A stretch of DNA of 64,000 nucleotides from an uncultured Luminiphilus sp. (GTDB lineage Bacteria > Pseudomonadota > Gammaproteobacteria > Pseudomonadales > Halieaceae): contig CALKDK010000014.1 of the NCBI GenBank assembly GCA_938084055.1, positions 1 through 64,000 of the forward strand. Direction: 5' to 3'. Under the pieces are notes generated by a model. It searched no databases and was not told the DNA's origin. It saw nothing but the letters and a program-made list of their open reading frames with translations. This document shows positions 55,306 through 63,855 of this stretch, piece by piece. The position numbers and the translations under genes were made by a program. How positions within the stretch are numbered: the first letter of the stretch is position 1; every line of letters begins with the position of its first letter.

Positions 55306-55857
55306 TCAGGCCCACTTCCTGAATTTATCCCAGTTTCGCAGCAGCATCATGAGTGGTCCCGTGTGGGTCACCTCGGTACCAGCGCGTTCGAGCGAGGGAT
55401 GCTTCTTCATTACTGACTTCAAACATTTCTCGTCCTGGGGCGTCGTCTCGACGAAAAGTACGTGCTTGCCTGCCGCGAGTGCTTTCTCAAAGCGGCGGAA
55501 ATGACTGTTGGGTGCCTGCATGCCAATAAAGCCGGCCTCCCAGGTAGTAAAACCGAAGGCTACGATGGCGAGGAAAATAAAGGGCGCCCAACCGACCTGC
55601 GCGGCAATACCGGAAAGATGGGATACGGTCAGTACAATAGCGGCGGCGATCGCGCCCAGGACAGCGCCGATCTCGCCGGCATGGATGACGTCCGTTTTCA
55701 GGAAACTGCCGACCGGGTTCACGTCGCGCGCATTAACGGCCACGTCGTCATTACTGAGTAAATAAATCTGGGGCCTCGCGATGCCGCTGGCCTCAAGATC
55801 ATGTTCGACCTGTTCCAAGTTGTCCAGGTCGCTACTCATATAGTAGAAGCGCTTCAT
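55306..55857 (-). CDS. DUF1269-like membrane protein
   Basis: A 183-residue protein with an N-terminal ferredoxin-like soluble part (MKRFYYMSSDLDNLEQVEHD), two TM helices (about 63-85 and 91-108) and a soluble tail with the family-like signature GFIGMQAPNSHFRRFEKALAAG. This resembles DUF1269/magnesium-transporter-like proteins of unknown role. A strong AAGGAGGG site precedes the ATG. It lies upstream of the cox operon on the same strand but about 200 bp away, so it may be separate. Confidence 0.72.
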   Translation of the reverse strand: MKRFYYMSSDLDNLEQVEHDLEASGIARPQIYLLSNDDVAVNARDVNPVGSFLKTDVIHAGEIGAVLGAIAAAIVLTVSHLSGIAAQVGWAPFIFLAIVAFGFTTWEAGFIGMQAPNSHFRRFEKALAAGKHVLFVETTPQDEKCLKSVMKKHPSLERAGTEVTHTGPLMMLLRNWDKFRKWA

Positions 55858-56457
55858 GAGCCCTCCTTATTTTTTATTATCGTTTGGACCGCTGGTAAGA
55901 CCCGAAGTCAGTGTCGTACTGACGGTCCCTCTGGTACCACCTCCGCGCTTCTCTGAGCCCGTGAGTCATCTGAAGACAGCGCTTCATTGGCAGTGAGTAT
56001 AGTGCGCCAATTACGAGAATGAAAGTCAGTTTCTCAATCCCGTTCCGAGCTCGCCTGCCAGGCCAGGAATTGTGAAAACCCAACCTATTTTGCAATTGAC
56101 ACCGACGGGGTGGGTCGCAGTCCGGTGGGCGTGCAGCTTGCGACGATAGTCTTTGCCAGTGAGCTGGGCGGCCGGTTGATTCAGGCCCCTCTCCAGTAAA
56201 TCGGGCCAGGTGCGCAAGGGTGCTCGGGGAGAGCTTAACGGGGGCAAGATTTTTCACCCCGCTGTATGGTTTTCTGTTCGGGATTGGACCACACTAGCGC
56301 CTGAATTGGACTTGTGGGGCGGCCAGGGAGGGCGATGAACCACTGATAACGATTGACCGCCGGGAATGTACAGTGCATCCAAGCGGGGAGTCGTTATCCA
56401 AGGTGTTCGGTTTTCAGCGAACAGCGTCCTGCAGCCACTGCCGACCAAGGGGAGGGT
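55858..56457. other. 600-bp intergenic region with a doubtful small ORF
   Basis: Divergent control region for the DUF1269-like gene and the GlxA-type regulator. The minus-strand 126-codon frame (55877-56257) is not protein-like in its first part. Its last 50 codons encode a short hydrophobic stretch (LTFILVIGALYSLP) and a very basic tail, which could be a 36-residue peptide from ATG 55987, but without a ribosome site. TTGACA occurs at 56095-56100 without a good -10. Ribosome site GGGGAGGG lies directly before the regulator ATG. Confidence 0.4.
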
Positions 56458-57480
56458 ATGCCGATGCGTGACAACATGCGTCCGAGTGACGGGGCCACCC
56501 CTTATCACGTCGGATTTTTGCTGGTTGAAAATTTCACCCTGATCTCACTCTCCAGTGCGCTGGAACCCCTCCGTATTGCGAATTTGCAGTCGGGCCGTTC
56601 CCTCTACCGTTGGGGATTGGTCGGGGGTGGCCCCACGCACCAGGTCTGCAGTGACGGCATTCCGGTAACACTTGATTACACCCTCGAGAGTGCACCCACA
56701 TTTGACCTGGTTATCGTCGTGGGGGGCATCGGTATCGAGCAGAGCCTGCCCCGTCCCCTCATCAGCTGGTTACGCAAACAGGCCCAGCGTGGTGTGGTGA
56801 TGGGTTCGGTCTGCACGGGTGCCTATGCACTGGCGGCTGCCGGGTTATTGGATGGTTATCAGTGCAGCGCTCATTGGGACTGCCTGACCGTCCTTACAGA
56901 CCGTTTTCCCCGAATTGCCTGTAACAACCAGCTGTATACGCTGGACAGGGATCGAATGACCTGTACGGGCGGGACCATTCCCATGCACATGATGTTGGCA
57001 CTGCTTTCATCCCGGCACCCACAGGCCCTGGTTGATGCGGTGGCCGATATGTTGGTCTGCGAACGGTACCGTGCGGATGTTGAAATGCAGCTGGTGCCCA
57101 TGTGGTCCCGCAAAGTGGAGATGCAGCCCAAGCTTAAAGAGGTACTGCAACTCATGGAAGCAAACCTCGAGGAGCCGATTCCGCTGCAGGAGCTGGCAGA
57201 TTTTGTCGCCTTGTCCCGGCGCCAGCTGGAAAGGCTGTTTCTCAAGTACTTGCACTGTACCCCTTCGAGGTACTACCTCAAGCTGCGTTTGGACCGCGCT
57301 CGACGACTCGTCAAGCAAAGCTCGCGCTCTATTGTGGAAATTACCTCCATGTGTGGTTTCGTCTCTACGACCCACTTCAGCCGCTGCTATCGAAAATACA
57401 TCGGGGTTTCGCCGCGGGTTGACCGACTCAACTGTCAGCCGGAATTGCAGCCCGCGGCCAACGAAGCCCTCAGTGCATGA
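56458..57480 (+). CDS. GlxA-family transcriptional regulator (DJ-1/PfpI domain + AraC HTH)
   Basis: A regulator of about 340 residues. The N-terminal amidase-like DJ-1/PfpI domain has the nucleophile-elbow Cys in VVMGSVCTGAYALAAAGLL, which in these regulators usually binds rather than hydrolyses ligands. The C-terminal AraC domain (about 230-320) contains the two helix-turn-helix units (IPLQELADFVALSRRQLERL and IVEITSMCGFVSTTHFSRCY). Relatives include GbdR and CdhR, which sense betaine-derived methylamines or carnitine. The ATG at 56458 follows GGGGAGGG. It lies upstream of the methanethiol locus and is a candidate for its control or that of the flavoprotein/epimerase genes (inference). Confidence 0.9.
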   Translation: MPMRDNMRPSDGATPYHVGFLLVENFTLISLSSALEPLRIANLQSGRSLYRWGLVGGGPTHQVCSDGIPVTLDYTLESAPTFDLVIVVGGIGIEQSLPRPLISWLRKQAQRGVVMGSVCTGAYALAAAGLLDGYQCSAHWDCLTVLTDRFPRIACNNQLYTLDRDRMTCTGGTIPMHMMLALLSSRHPQALVDAVADMLVCERYRADVEMQLVPMWSRKVEMQPKLKEVLQLMEANLEEPIPLQELADFVALSRRQLERLFLKYLHCTPSRYYLKLRLDRARRLVKQSSRSIVEITSMCGFVSTTHFSRCYRKYIGVSPRVDRLNCQPELQPAANEALSA

Positions 57481-57640
57481 AGCGCCAGAACCTTCGGTCC
57501 CTGGAGCGCAGGCATCTTGGGGTGGCAGCTCGCCCTGAGCACTGGCCTCCCGGAGGCTCTGGTTACTCGATGGGTGTGCGGGCCACTTCTTACTAAAGTC
57601 GTTGCTGACGCAACCGCCCGGGGGCTGGCTGGCGGGTCTC

Positions 57641-58972
57641 TTATCTTGCGGACCCGGCGCCCGGGGCCACGTAATCGTGACGCAGGGTATCCCCGATCGC
57701 TGCACTGCGGGCGTCAGCCACCAGGGCGTCGACATTGCTGCCGGTCAGCGATTGGAGAAATAGCACCAGGGCGGCCTGGTCCTCCCGGGGAATGTGCAGA
57801 GGGCGGATACGGGAATCCTGCGCGGGGTCGCCGCCGCCGCCTTCTGCGTAAAATTGCACGACGGCCTCCAAGGTGGCGAGGGAGCCATCGTGCATGTAGG
57901 GTGCTGTGAGTCCCACGTTACGCAGGCTGGGGGTCCTGTAGCGCCACCGATCTTCAGCCGCGCCACTGACTTCCACCCGTCCATCATCGGTAAATTTTTC
58001 TGTTTCCACGTCGACCTGCGGGGTGACGTAGACACCAGGTGCTACTTGCAAGCGCTGCGGTCTGGATCCCCGTTGCGCCCGCAAAAATCCGGTCCCCGTA
58101 TTGTGGAACATACCATCGGTGAACAGAGCTGTTTGTTCACCGATGCTGTGGCAGGACTGGCAGCCCTGGGTCAGGAATACCTCAAAGCCACGGATTTCCG
58201 GTGCCTTGAATCCGGCAACGCCATCGGTGGGTCTCGTGGTTTGGAAATACCAGCGGTCAAAGGGGGAGTCACCGCTGACCAGTGCGCGCTGGTAGGAAGC
58301 AAGGGCGCGGCCCAGATTTTTTTCGGTGAGACCATCTGCAAAGATGGTGTTAAAAGCAGTCGAGTACGCAGGGATATCCTCCAGTCGGCGGATCACGGCT
58401 TGCCTCGAGGGGTTTGCCATCTCATTTCTCGCCAGCAGCGGCGACCAAACCTGCGCCACCAGCGAGGACTCCCGACCATCCCAAAAGAGCTGGCTCAGGA
58501 AGGCCACGTTATATAGGGAGGGTGCATTGCGGCGTCCGCCCCGACCTTCGTCACCCACGGGTGTCGCCAGTTCGTTTTGCGTAAAACCCTGCTCAGGCAC
58601 ATGGCACATGCCGCAAGACAGGTTGGAATTGGTGGACAATCTTCGGTCAAAAAACAGGGTGCGCCCGAGGTCAACCTCCGCCGCCCGCAGTGTCATGTTG
58701 GTTCCCGGTAGCCCCTTTTGTATCGCATTTGCGATGTCCGCCAGGGGGAGTCGTTCACCAAAAGTTTCCAGAATGGCTTCTGAGTTGGTGGCGTAATGGG
58801 GCGATTCATAGCCCTCCCGGTTGTCTGCCATTCCCACTCTGTATTCCGATTGCGCCCAGACGTCTCCTCCTGCATTGACAGTGAGAAGGGCCAAGCCGGT
58901 CGCAACCATCTGAACTGTTGCAAATACAGCGGTGAAAGGGTGCTGTTTCTTTTTCGAAAGTGCTAGGCTCAT
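57641..58972 (-). CDS. MauG/cytochrome c peroxidase-family di-haem protein
   Basis: A periplasmic di-haem protein of about 443 residues. A signal peptide (about 12-40) is followed by two haem sites, CGMCHVPEQG and CQSCHSIGEQ, and by MauG/CcpA segments such as DLGRTLFFDRRLSTNSNLSC and TPSLRNVGLTAPYMHDGSL. In bacteria with mtoX, a mauG homologue beside it is thought to modify MtoX residues into its active form. Here it is divergent from mtoX with a gap of only 31 bp (or 13 bp if ATG 58990 is used), which supports that pairing. It could also be a peroxidase for H2O2 made by MtoX. Confidence 0.88.
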   Translation of the reverse strand: MSLALSKKKQHPFTAVFATVQMVATGLALLTVNAGGDVWAQSEYRVGMADNREGYESPHYATNSEAILETFGERLPLADIANAIQKGLPGTNMTLRAAEVDLGRTLFFDRRLSTNSNLSCGMCHVPEQGFTQNELATPVGDEGRGGRRNAPSLYNVAFLSQLFWDGRESSLVAQVWSPLLARNEMANPSRQAVIRRLEDIPAYSTAFNTIFADGLTEKNLGRALASYQRALVSGDSPFDRWYFQTTRPTDGVAGFKAPEIRGFEVFLTQGCQSCHSIGEQTALFTDGMFHNTGTGFLRAQRGSRPQRLQVAPGVYVTPQVDVETEKFTDDGRVEVSGAAEDRWRYRTPSLRNVGLTAPYMHDGSLATLEAVVQFYAEGGGGDPAQDSRIRPLHIPREDQAALVLFLQSLTGSNVDALVADARSAAIGDTLRHDYVAPGAGSAR

Positions 58973-59003
58973 GGCGTAAGGATAATGCATTGGAGAGAAG
59001 ACC
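58973..59003 (+). promoter_or_regulatory. Very short mauG-mtoX divergent control region
   Basis: The 31 bp between the two start codons contain GATAAT at 58981-58986, a good -10 toward mtoX, and GGAG at 58992-58995, its ribosome site. No -35 match lies at the proper distance; any promoter must extend into mauG-like coding DNA. Confidence 0.3.
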
Positions 59004-60359
59004 ATGATTCGAAAGTTAATCGGCATAGTGACAGCCCTCATTGCGGTGGCCGCACCCTTAGCCTGGGCAGATGAGACGTGCATGTCGCCCTACATGGCAA
59101 AGATTGTGGGGCAGGAGGACTATGTCTATATCTGGACGCTGGGTATGGAGGGCGTGGGCGATGGCGAGGACAAACTCGTAACGGTCGATGTCAATCCTGA
59201 ATCGGAGAGTTTTGGCGAGGTTGTACACAGCCTGTCCGTCGGTGGCCGTAATGAGGCCCATCACTCGGGTCTCACAGATGATCGCCGTTATCTTTGGGCT
59301 TCGGGCCTCGATACCAGCAAGATCTTTATTTTCGACATTCATACAGATCCTGCGCAGCCCAGAATACATCGCGAGATTGATGACTTCGTTGCCAAAACAG
59401 GCGGCATTGTGGGGCCGCACACCAACTATGCGCTGCCGGGCCGGATGCTTATCACTGGATTGTCCAACAACCGTGATCATGGCGGTCGTACCGGCATGGC
59501 CGAATACACCAATGATGGTGACTTCATCACCAGCGTCTGGATGCCCACCGATGACAACCTGCAGGGGGCGGTGAAATCCGGAAATTACGCTGACGGGTAC
59601 GGCTATGATGCCCGAGCGCTGCCGCGCCGTAATGTTTTGGTCACGTCATCTTTTACCGGCTGGAACAATTACATGATGAACCTCGGGAAAATGATGGCTG
59701 ACCCCGAGGCGATGAAGCGATTTGGCAATACGGTTGTTATCTGGGATCTGCACGCCCGCACGCCCAAAAAAGTGCTCGACGTGCCCGGTGCGCCCCTGGA
59801 ACTGCGATGCGCCTGGGGTTCCCGCTCTAACTACTGTTTTACTACGACGGCGCTCACGTCCAAAATCTGGCTTATTCATGAGGATGAAGCGGGGGAATGG
59901 CATGCGACGGCGGTGGCTGATATCGGAGACGCCAGCAAGATACCCCTGCCCGTGGATATTTCCATTTCCGCAGATGACAACCATCTCTGGGTCAACACCT
60001 GGAACGATGGCAAGGTACGACTTTTCGATATTTCGAACCCCCATGCCCCGGAGCAGGTTTTCGAGAAGCGCATCGGCGAACAAATCAATATGGTGTCCCA
60101 AAGCTGGGACGGCGAGCGCGTCTACTTCACCTCCTCACTGCTGGCGAATTGGGACAAGACCGGTTCGGGGGCGGGGGATGACGGCGATGTGCAGTACTTC
60201 AAGCTGTTCCATTGGGACGGTGAGTCTCTGACCCCGGAGTTCAGTCTTGATTTTGTTGAAATGGGATTGGGGTCGCCACACCAGATGCGTTTTGGTGCCC
60301 ACGCGTTGTACGGCCAGCCAGCGACCAAAATGGACCACGATGGCATGGCAGCGCGCTGA
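59004..60359 (+). CDS. mtoX: Methanethiol oxidase (SBP56 family), periplasmic
   Basis: A 451-residue protein of the selenium-binding-protein-56 family with an N-terminal signal peptide (about 1-23), as in bacterial MtoX. The beta-propeller repeats are visible, with GGRNEAHHSGLTDDRRYLWA, LSNNRDHGGRTGMAEYTNDG and SFTGWNNYMMNLGKMMADPE as conserved family blocks. MtoX oxidises methanethiol with O2 and water to formaldehyde, sulfide and hydrogen peroxide, and is a copper enzyme. The neighbours fit the known mtoX locus: a SCO1/SenC gene overlapping its end and a divergent mauG homologue. The formaldehyde would feed the C1 genes to the left. Methanethiol comes mostly from DMSP or methionine breakdown. 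Confidence 0.9.
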   Translation: MIRKLIGIVTALIAVAAPLAWADETCMSPYMAKIVGQEDYVYIWTLGMEGVGDGEDKLVTVDVNPESESFGEVVHSLSVGGRNEAHHSGLTDDRRYLWASGLDTSKIFIFDIHTDPAQPRIHREIDDFVAKTGGIVGPHTNYALPGRMLITGLSNNRDHGGRTGMAEYTNDGDFITSVWMPTDDNLQGAVKSGNYADGYGYDARALPRRNVLVTSSFTGWNNYMMNLGKMMADPEAMKRFGNTVVIWDLHARTPKKVLDVPGAPLELRCAWGSRSNYCFTTTALTSKIWLIHEDEAGEWHATAVADIGDASKIPLPVDISISADDNHLWVNTWNDGKVRLFDISNPHAPEQVFEKRIGEQINMVSQSWDGERVYFTSSLLANWDKTGSGAGDDGDVQYFKLFHWDGESLTPEFSLDFVEMGLGSPHQMRFGAHALYGQPATKMDHDGMAAR

Positions 60360-61038
60360 GGCAGTGCGTCGTGTCCTGACTGGGCTGTTGGTCTGCTGTT
60401 GGACAGCCACCATGGCGGCTGCCCCCCATGAGCACACGCCGCCCGTGGTGCTGGCGCCCGGCTACGAGGAGCTTGAATTTGTGCCGCCTGTTGCCGGGAC
60501 TTACCAGCTTCCCCCTATGGGTGACGCTGCGGATGGTCCTGTGCTGGATACGCTGGGTAAGGCCGGACGATTGCATGATTACCTGGGTGAAAAAGCGACG
60601 GTCCTGAGCTTCATTTTCACCACATGCAATGACGTAAATGGCTGCCCACTGGCAACCTATGTCATGAGTGGCGTGCAGGCGGCGGTGCTCGAAGAGGCGA
60701 GCCTCGCGGACAGTGTCCGACTGGTCAGCTTCAGTTTCGATCCGGAGAAGGACACGCCGGAGGCGTTGGGCCGTTACGGAGACCAGTTCAGATCCCAGGG
60801 CTTTGACTGGCAGTTTTTAACGACAGCTTCCGAGGATGACCTGCGCCCCATACTGGACGCCTATGACCAATGGGTTATTCGGGATTACGACCGGGAGGGC
60901 AACTATCTGGGTACCATGTCCCACGTGCTGCGTGTGTACCTGATTGATGCAGACCGACAAATCCGGAACATCTACAGCACCTCTTTCCTGCACGCCGACA
61001 CGGTGATCAACGATCTTAGGAGCCTGCTGCTGCAGTAG
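60340..61038 (+). CDS. SCO1/SenC-domain copper protein of the mtoX locus
   Basis: A thioredoxin-fold SCO protein of about 232 residues with a signal peptide (LTGLLVCCWTATMAAAP). The metal site reads TTCNDVNGCPLATYVM, so the two cysteines are spaced CX5C instead of the usual CX3C; the distal His candidates are in GTMSHVLRVYLI. SCO homologues adjacent to mtoX are thought to deliver copper to MtoX. I start at ATG 60340, overlapping the mtoX stop by 20 bp; GTG at 60364 is an equally good alternative. A perfect hairpin overlaps its stop codon. Confidence 0.87.
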   Translation: MAWQRAEAVRRVLTGLLVCCWTATMAAAPHEHTPPVVLAPGYEELEFVPPVAGTYQLPPMGDAADGPVLDTLGKAGRLHDYLGEKATVLSFIFTTCNDVNGCPLATYVMSGVQAAVLEEASLADSVRLVSFSFDPEKDTPEALGRYGDQFRSQGFDWQFLTTASEDDLRPILDAYDQWVIRDYDREGNYLGTMSHVLRVYLIDADRQIRNIYSTSFLHADTVINDLRSLLLQ

Positions 61039-61049
61039 CAGCAGGCTCC
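61019..61049 (+). terminator. Perfect 13-bp hairpin spanning the SCO stop codon
   Basis: Thirteen bases at 61019-61031 (GGAGCCTGCTGCT) and 61037-61049 pair perfectly around a 5-base loop GCAGT; the TAG stop is at the loop and 3' edge. No T-run follows, so intrinsic termination is doubtful; an end-protecting mRNA structure is more likely. Confidence 0.45.
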
Positions 61050-61249
61050 GCAGCGTCACCAGTACGGGCTTTCCCAAGGAGCCGATAAATAACCATGTCG
61101 ATGGGACTTGCCCTACACTATTTGGTTAGCCCGCGGCGCGGGTATGGGCGCATCACTATCGGCTTTGCAGTGGTCTGCCAGTGTCGGTCAGGCGGTGTCC
61201 AACCCATCTTCGTCGCTGCACAGAACGACGTTTAGAACGCAAGGAATCC

Positions 61250-62674
61250 ATGATGTACATAGACGGTCAGTGGCTCACCGAGGGTCCGAACTTTGAGGTG
61301 GTCAATCCTGCCACGGGGGCCAAACTTGGGTCAGTTCTGGATGCCAGTACTGATCAGGTTCAGGCAGCCATCACAGCAGCAGAGGGGGCGCTGCCTGGCT
61401 GGTCCGGTGCGACCGCCTACGACCGCGCAACGATTCTCTATCGTGCCCATACGCTGATGATGGAGAGGCAGCGCAGCCTGGCTGAACTCATGACCGCGGA
61501 GCAGGGCAAGCCACTCAAGGCCGCAATGAACGAGGTGAAATACGCGGCGGACTTTTTACTGTGGTTCGCGGAGGAGGCCAAGCGAATTTATGGGGAAACG
61601 ATCCCCTCCGCGCGCCCAGACCAGCGTTTTCTTGTGCACAAACAGGCGGTCGGCGTGGTGGCTGCCATCACACCCTGGAATTACCCGATTTCAATGTTGA
61701 CCCGAAAACTGGGGCCAGCGCTCGCGGCGGGCTGCACGGCGGTCTTGAAGCCTGCGGAGTCCACGCCACTGTGTGCCATTGCTGTATTTGAAATCCTCGA
61801 TGACGCGGGACTGCCGCCTGGCGTAGCCAACCTGGTGACCGTCAGCGATCCCAGACCCGTGGGCGACTTGTTTTGTACCCATCCCGCGATCCGCAAATTG
61901 ACCTTCACCGGCTCTACCGCGGTGGGCAGGCATCTGGCGCAATTAGCAGCTCCCCAGTTGAAGCGTGTGTCCATGGAATTGGGTGGCCACGCTCCGTTTA
62001 TCGTATTTGATGATGCGGATCCCGTGCATGCAGCCAAGGGTGTTTCACTGGTGAAGTTTTTGAATACCGGGCAAGCCTGTATCAGTCCAAACCGCATTTT
62101 TGTACAGCGCGCAATTCTTGAGCCCTTCCTCAAGACGCTTGAGGCGCGCGTGGCAAGACTGCGCGCCGGGGATGGCACGGACCCGGCAACCAGCATCGGC
62201 CCCTTGATCAATGAGGCGGCTGTCGCAAAAGTTGATCTACAGGTCCAGGACGCGATAGCCAAGGGTGCAACCTTACACACCGGTGGGTATCGCCTGGTCG
62301 ACGGGGGGCTGGAGCGGGGATGTTTTTATGCCGCCACCCTGCTAAGCGCGGTCAGCCCTGACATGCTCATTTATCGTGAAGAAACATTTGGTCCAGTAGC
62401 GGCTGTCATTCCCTTTGATGAAGAAGATGACGTGGTCGCAATGGCCAACGATACCGAGTACGGGTTGGCGGCCTATATTTACACCCAGAATCTCTCACGG
62501 GCGCTGCGAACCTTTGAACAGCTCAATTTCGGCATCATTGGTATCAACGACATCAATCCCACCAGCGCAGCCGCACCCTTTGGTGGTATGAAGGCAAGCG
62601 GCCTGGGTCGTGAGGGTGCCCGGGAGGGTATTGATGAGTATCTCGAGACGAAACTCGGGGGGCTGAGTATCTGA
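61250..62674 (+). CDS. NAD(P)-dependent aldehyde dehydrogenase, succinate-semialdehyde-dehydrogenase-like
   Basis: An ALDH of about 474 residues. Catalytic Cys is in NTGQACISPNRIFVQ and the general base Glu in VSMELGGHAPFIVFDDA; the cofactor-binding segment is AAITPWNYPISMLTRKLGPA. The sequence is closest in style to GabD-type semialdehyde dehydrogenases. I start at ATG 61250 with AAGGA upstream; the track frame adds 23 unsupported codons. It lies 200 bp after the SCO gene, and the hairpin between may separate transcripts. Formaldehyde as substrate is possible but unproven; aldehyde from betaine or proline breakdown is another option. Confidence 0.9.
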   Translation: MMYIDGQWLTEGPNFEVVNPATGAKLGSVLDASTDQVQAAITAAEGALPGWSGATAYDRATILYRAHTLMMERQRSLAELMTAEQGKPLKAAMNEVKYAADFLLWFAEEAKRIYGETIPSARPDQRFLVHKQAVGVVAAITPWNYPISMLTRKLGPALAAGCTAVLKPAESTPLCAIAVFEILDDAGLPPGVANLVTVSDPRPVGDLFCTHPAIRKLTFTGSTAVGRHLAQLAAPQLKRVSMELGGHAPFIVFDDADPVHAAKGVSLVKFLNTGQACISPNRIFVQRAILEPFLKTLEARVARLRAGDGTDPATSIGPLINEAAVAKVDLQVQDAIAKGATLHTGGYRLVDGGLERGCFYAATLLSAVSPDMLIYREETFGPVAAVIPFDEEDDVVAMANDTEYGLAAYIYTQNLSRALRTFEQLNFGIIGINDINPTSAAAPFGGMKASGLGREGAREGIDEYLETKLGGLSI

Positions 62675-62739
62675 GCGACTGGGTCGATTGGCGGCGCGCA
62701 AACGCGCTACCCGCGCAGGTCGCTGGTTTGGCGCTGAAG

Positions 62740-63846
62740 CTAGGAGAAGTGCGCCACCTCGTCGTGGAATAGCGTTTCGTCGGGCACAATTCCCAGGCCC
62801 GGTCTGGTGGGAAGGGCGATATGGCCACCCAAAATTTTAATGCCGCCGTGCACGTCGTAGTGACCCTCGATATAGGGTTCGGCAAGCCAGGTGCCCTCAA
62901 ACAAGCGGGGCGTTACGGTCGCGCCGGCCTGGGCACAGGCCGCTGCGATGATATCGCCCCCCCAGGCGTCGTCCACGGTGTGGGGAATGTGGCACGCTTC
63001 ACACATGTCCCGGAACTTTGCCAGTTGCGTCAGGCCACCTATCCGGGTGACTTTCATCCCAAATCCGTCGACGAGACCCCGACCCACGGCCCGGACGGCT
63101 GTGGCCAGGCTGGTTGCACTCTCGTCTATGTAGACGGGATGGTGCAGTCGGCTGCGGATACTGGCAATTTCGTCGAGGGAATCGCAGGGCTGTTCAAAGA
63201 CAAATGGAATATGGCTGCAGCTTCGGCTGAGAAGTAAGGCGTCACGGGTCGTCAATCCGCGGTTGCCGTCAATCGCAAGGCGCATGCGCCCGCCAATGCG
63301 CTCCCAGACCTTGATGACGCACTCAATATCAATTTCTACGGGCCTACCGCTGATTTTGACCTGCATACGGGGGTAGCCCTCCCGTGCTTTTTCCTCCGCG
63401 ATTCGCGCCGTTTCATCAGGGCTGCCAACCGGGCTGGCATAGTAGGAGGGGATGCGCTCGGTCACAGCTCCCCCCAGCAGGTGCGCGACGGAGCATTTCA
63501 TCTTCTGGCCGAGCAGGTCATAGATGGCGATATCGATGGCAGCCTTGGCATAGTTGTGTCCGTTGAGTAAACCATCCATGTGGCGTTGCAGGATGTTGGG
63601 TTTATCCACTTCTTTATTGATCAGCGCGGGGGCCATTGTGGCCAGCGCGGCCTGGGCACCGCGGGCATGGCTGGGGGCGTAGGTGGGACCCACCGGGCAG
63701 GTCTCTCCCCATCCGACATGGCCGCAGTCGCTTTCTAGTCGGACCAGGGTGCTTTCCAGTGACTCAACACAGGCATTCGCCATGCGATAGGCGCCGCCCT
63801 TTACGGGCAATAGATGGCGATAAACGGTGAGTTTACGTAGCTTCAT
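62740..63846 (-). CDS. Enolase-superfamily epimerase/dehydratase, hydroxyproline-betaine 2-epimerase (HpbD)-like
   Basis: A 368-residue muconate-lactonising-enzyme-type TIM-barrel protein. Catalytic lysines are in [14 protein letters not shown] and [11 protein letters not shown]; metal ligands are in [18 protein letters not shown] and YIDESATS. The segments [29 protein letters not shown] and [16 protein letters not shown] strongly resemble HpbD from Pelagibaca, which epimerises trans-4-hydroxy-L-proline betaine in osmolyte breakdown; cis-3-hydroxyproline dehydratases are close relatives. A preceding SDR gene (9 bp gap) forms an operon with it. The N-methyl groups released in this pathway would suit the C1 genes nearby. 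Confidence 0.85.
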   Translation of the reverse strand: MKLRKLTVYRHLLPVKGGAYRMANACVESLESTLVRLESDCGHVGWGETCPVGPTYAPSHARGAQAALATMAPALINKEVDKPNILQRHMDGLLNGHNYAKAAIDIAIYDLLGQKMKCSVAHLLGGAVTERIPSYYASPVGSPDETARIAEEKAREGYPRMQVKISGRPVEIDIECVIKVWERIGGRMRLAIDGNRGLTTRDALLLSRSCSHIPFVFEQPCDSLDEIASIRSRLHHPVYIDESATSLATAVRAVGRGLVDGFGMKVTRIGGLTQLAKFRDMCEACHIPHTVDDAWGGDIIAAACAQAGATVTPRLFEGTWLAEPYIEGHYDVHGGIKILGGHIALPTRPGLGIVPDETLFHDEVAHFS

Positions 63847-63855
63847 GGCGGTATC

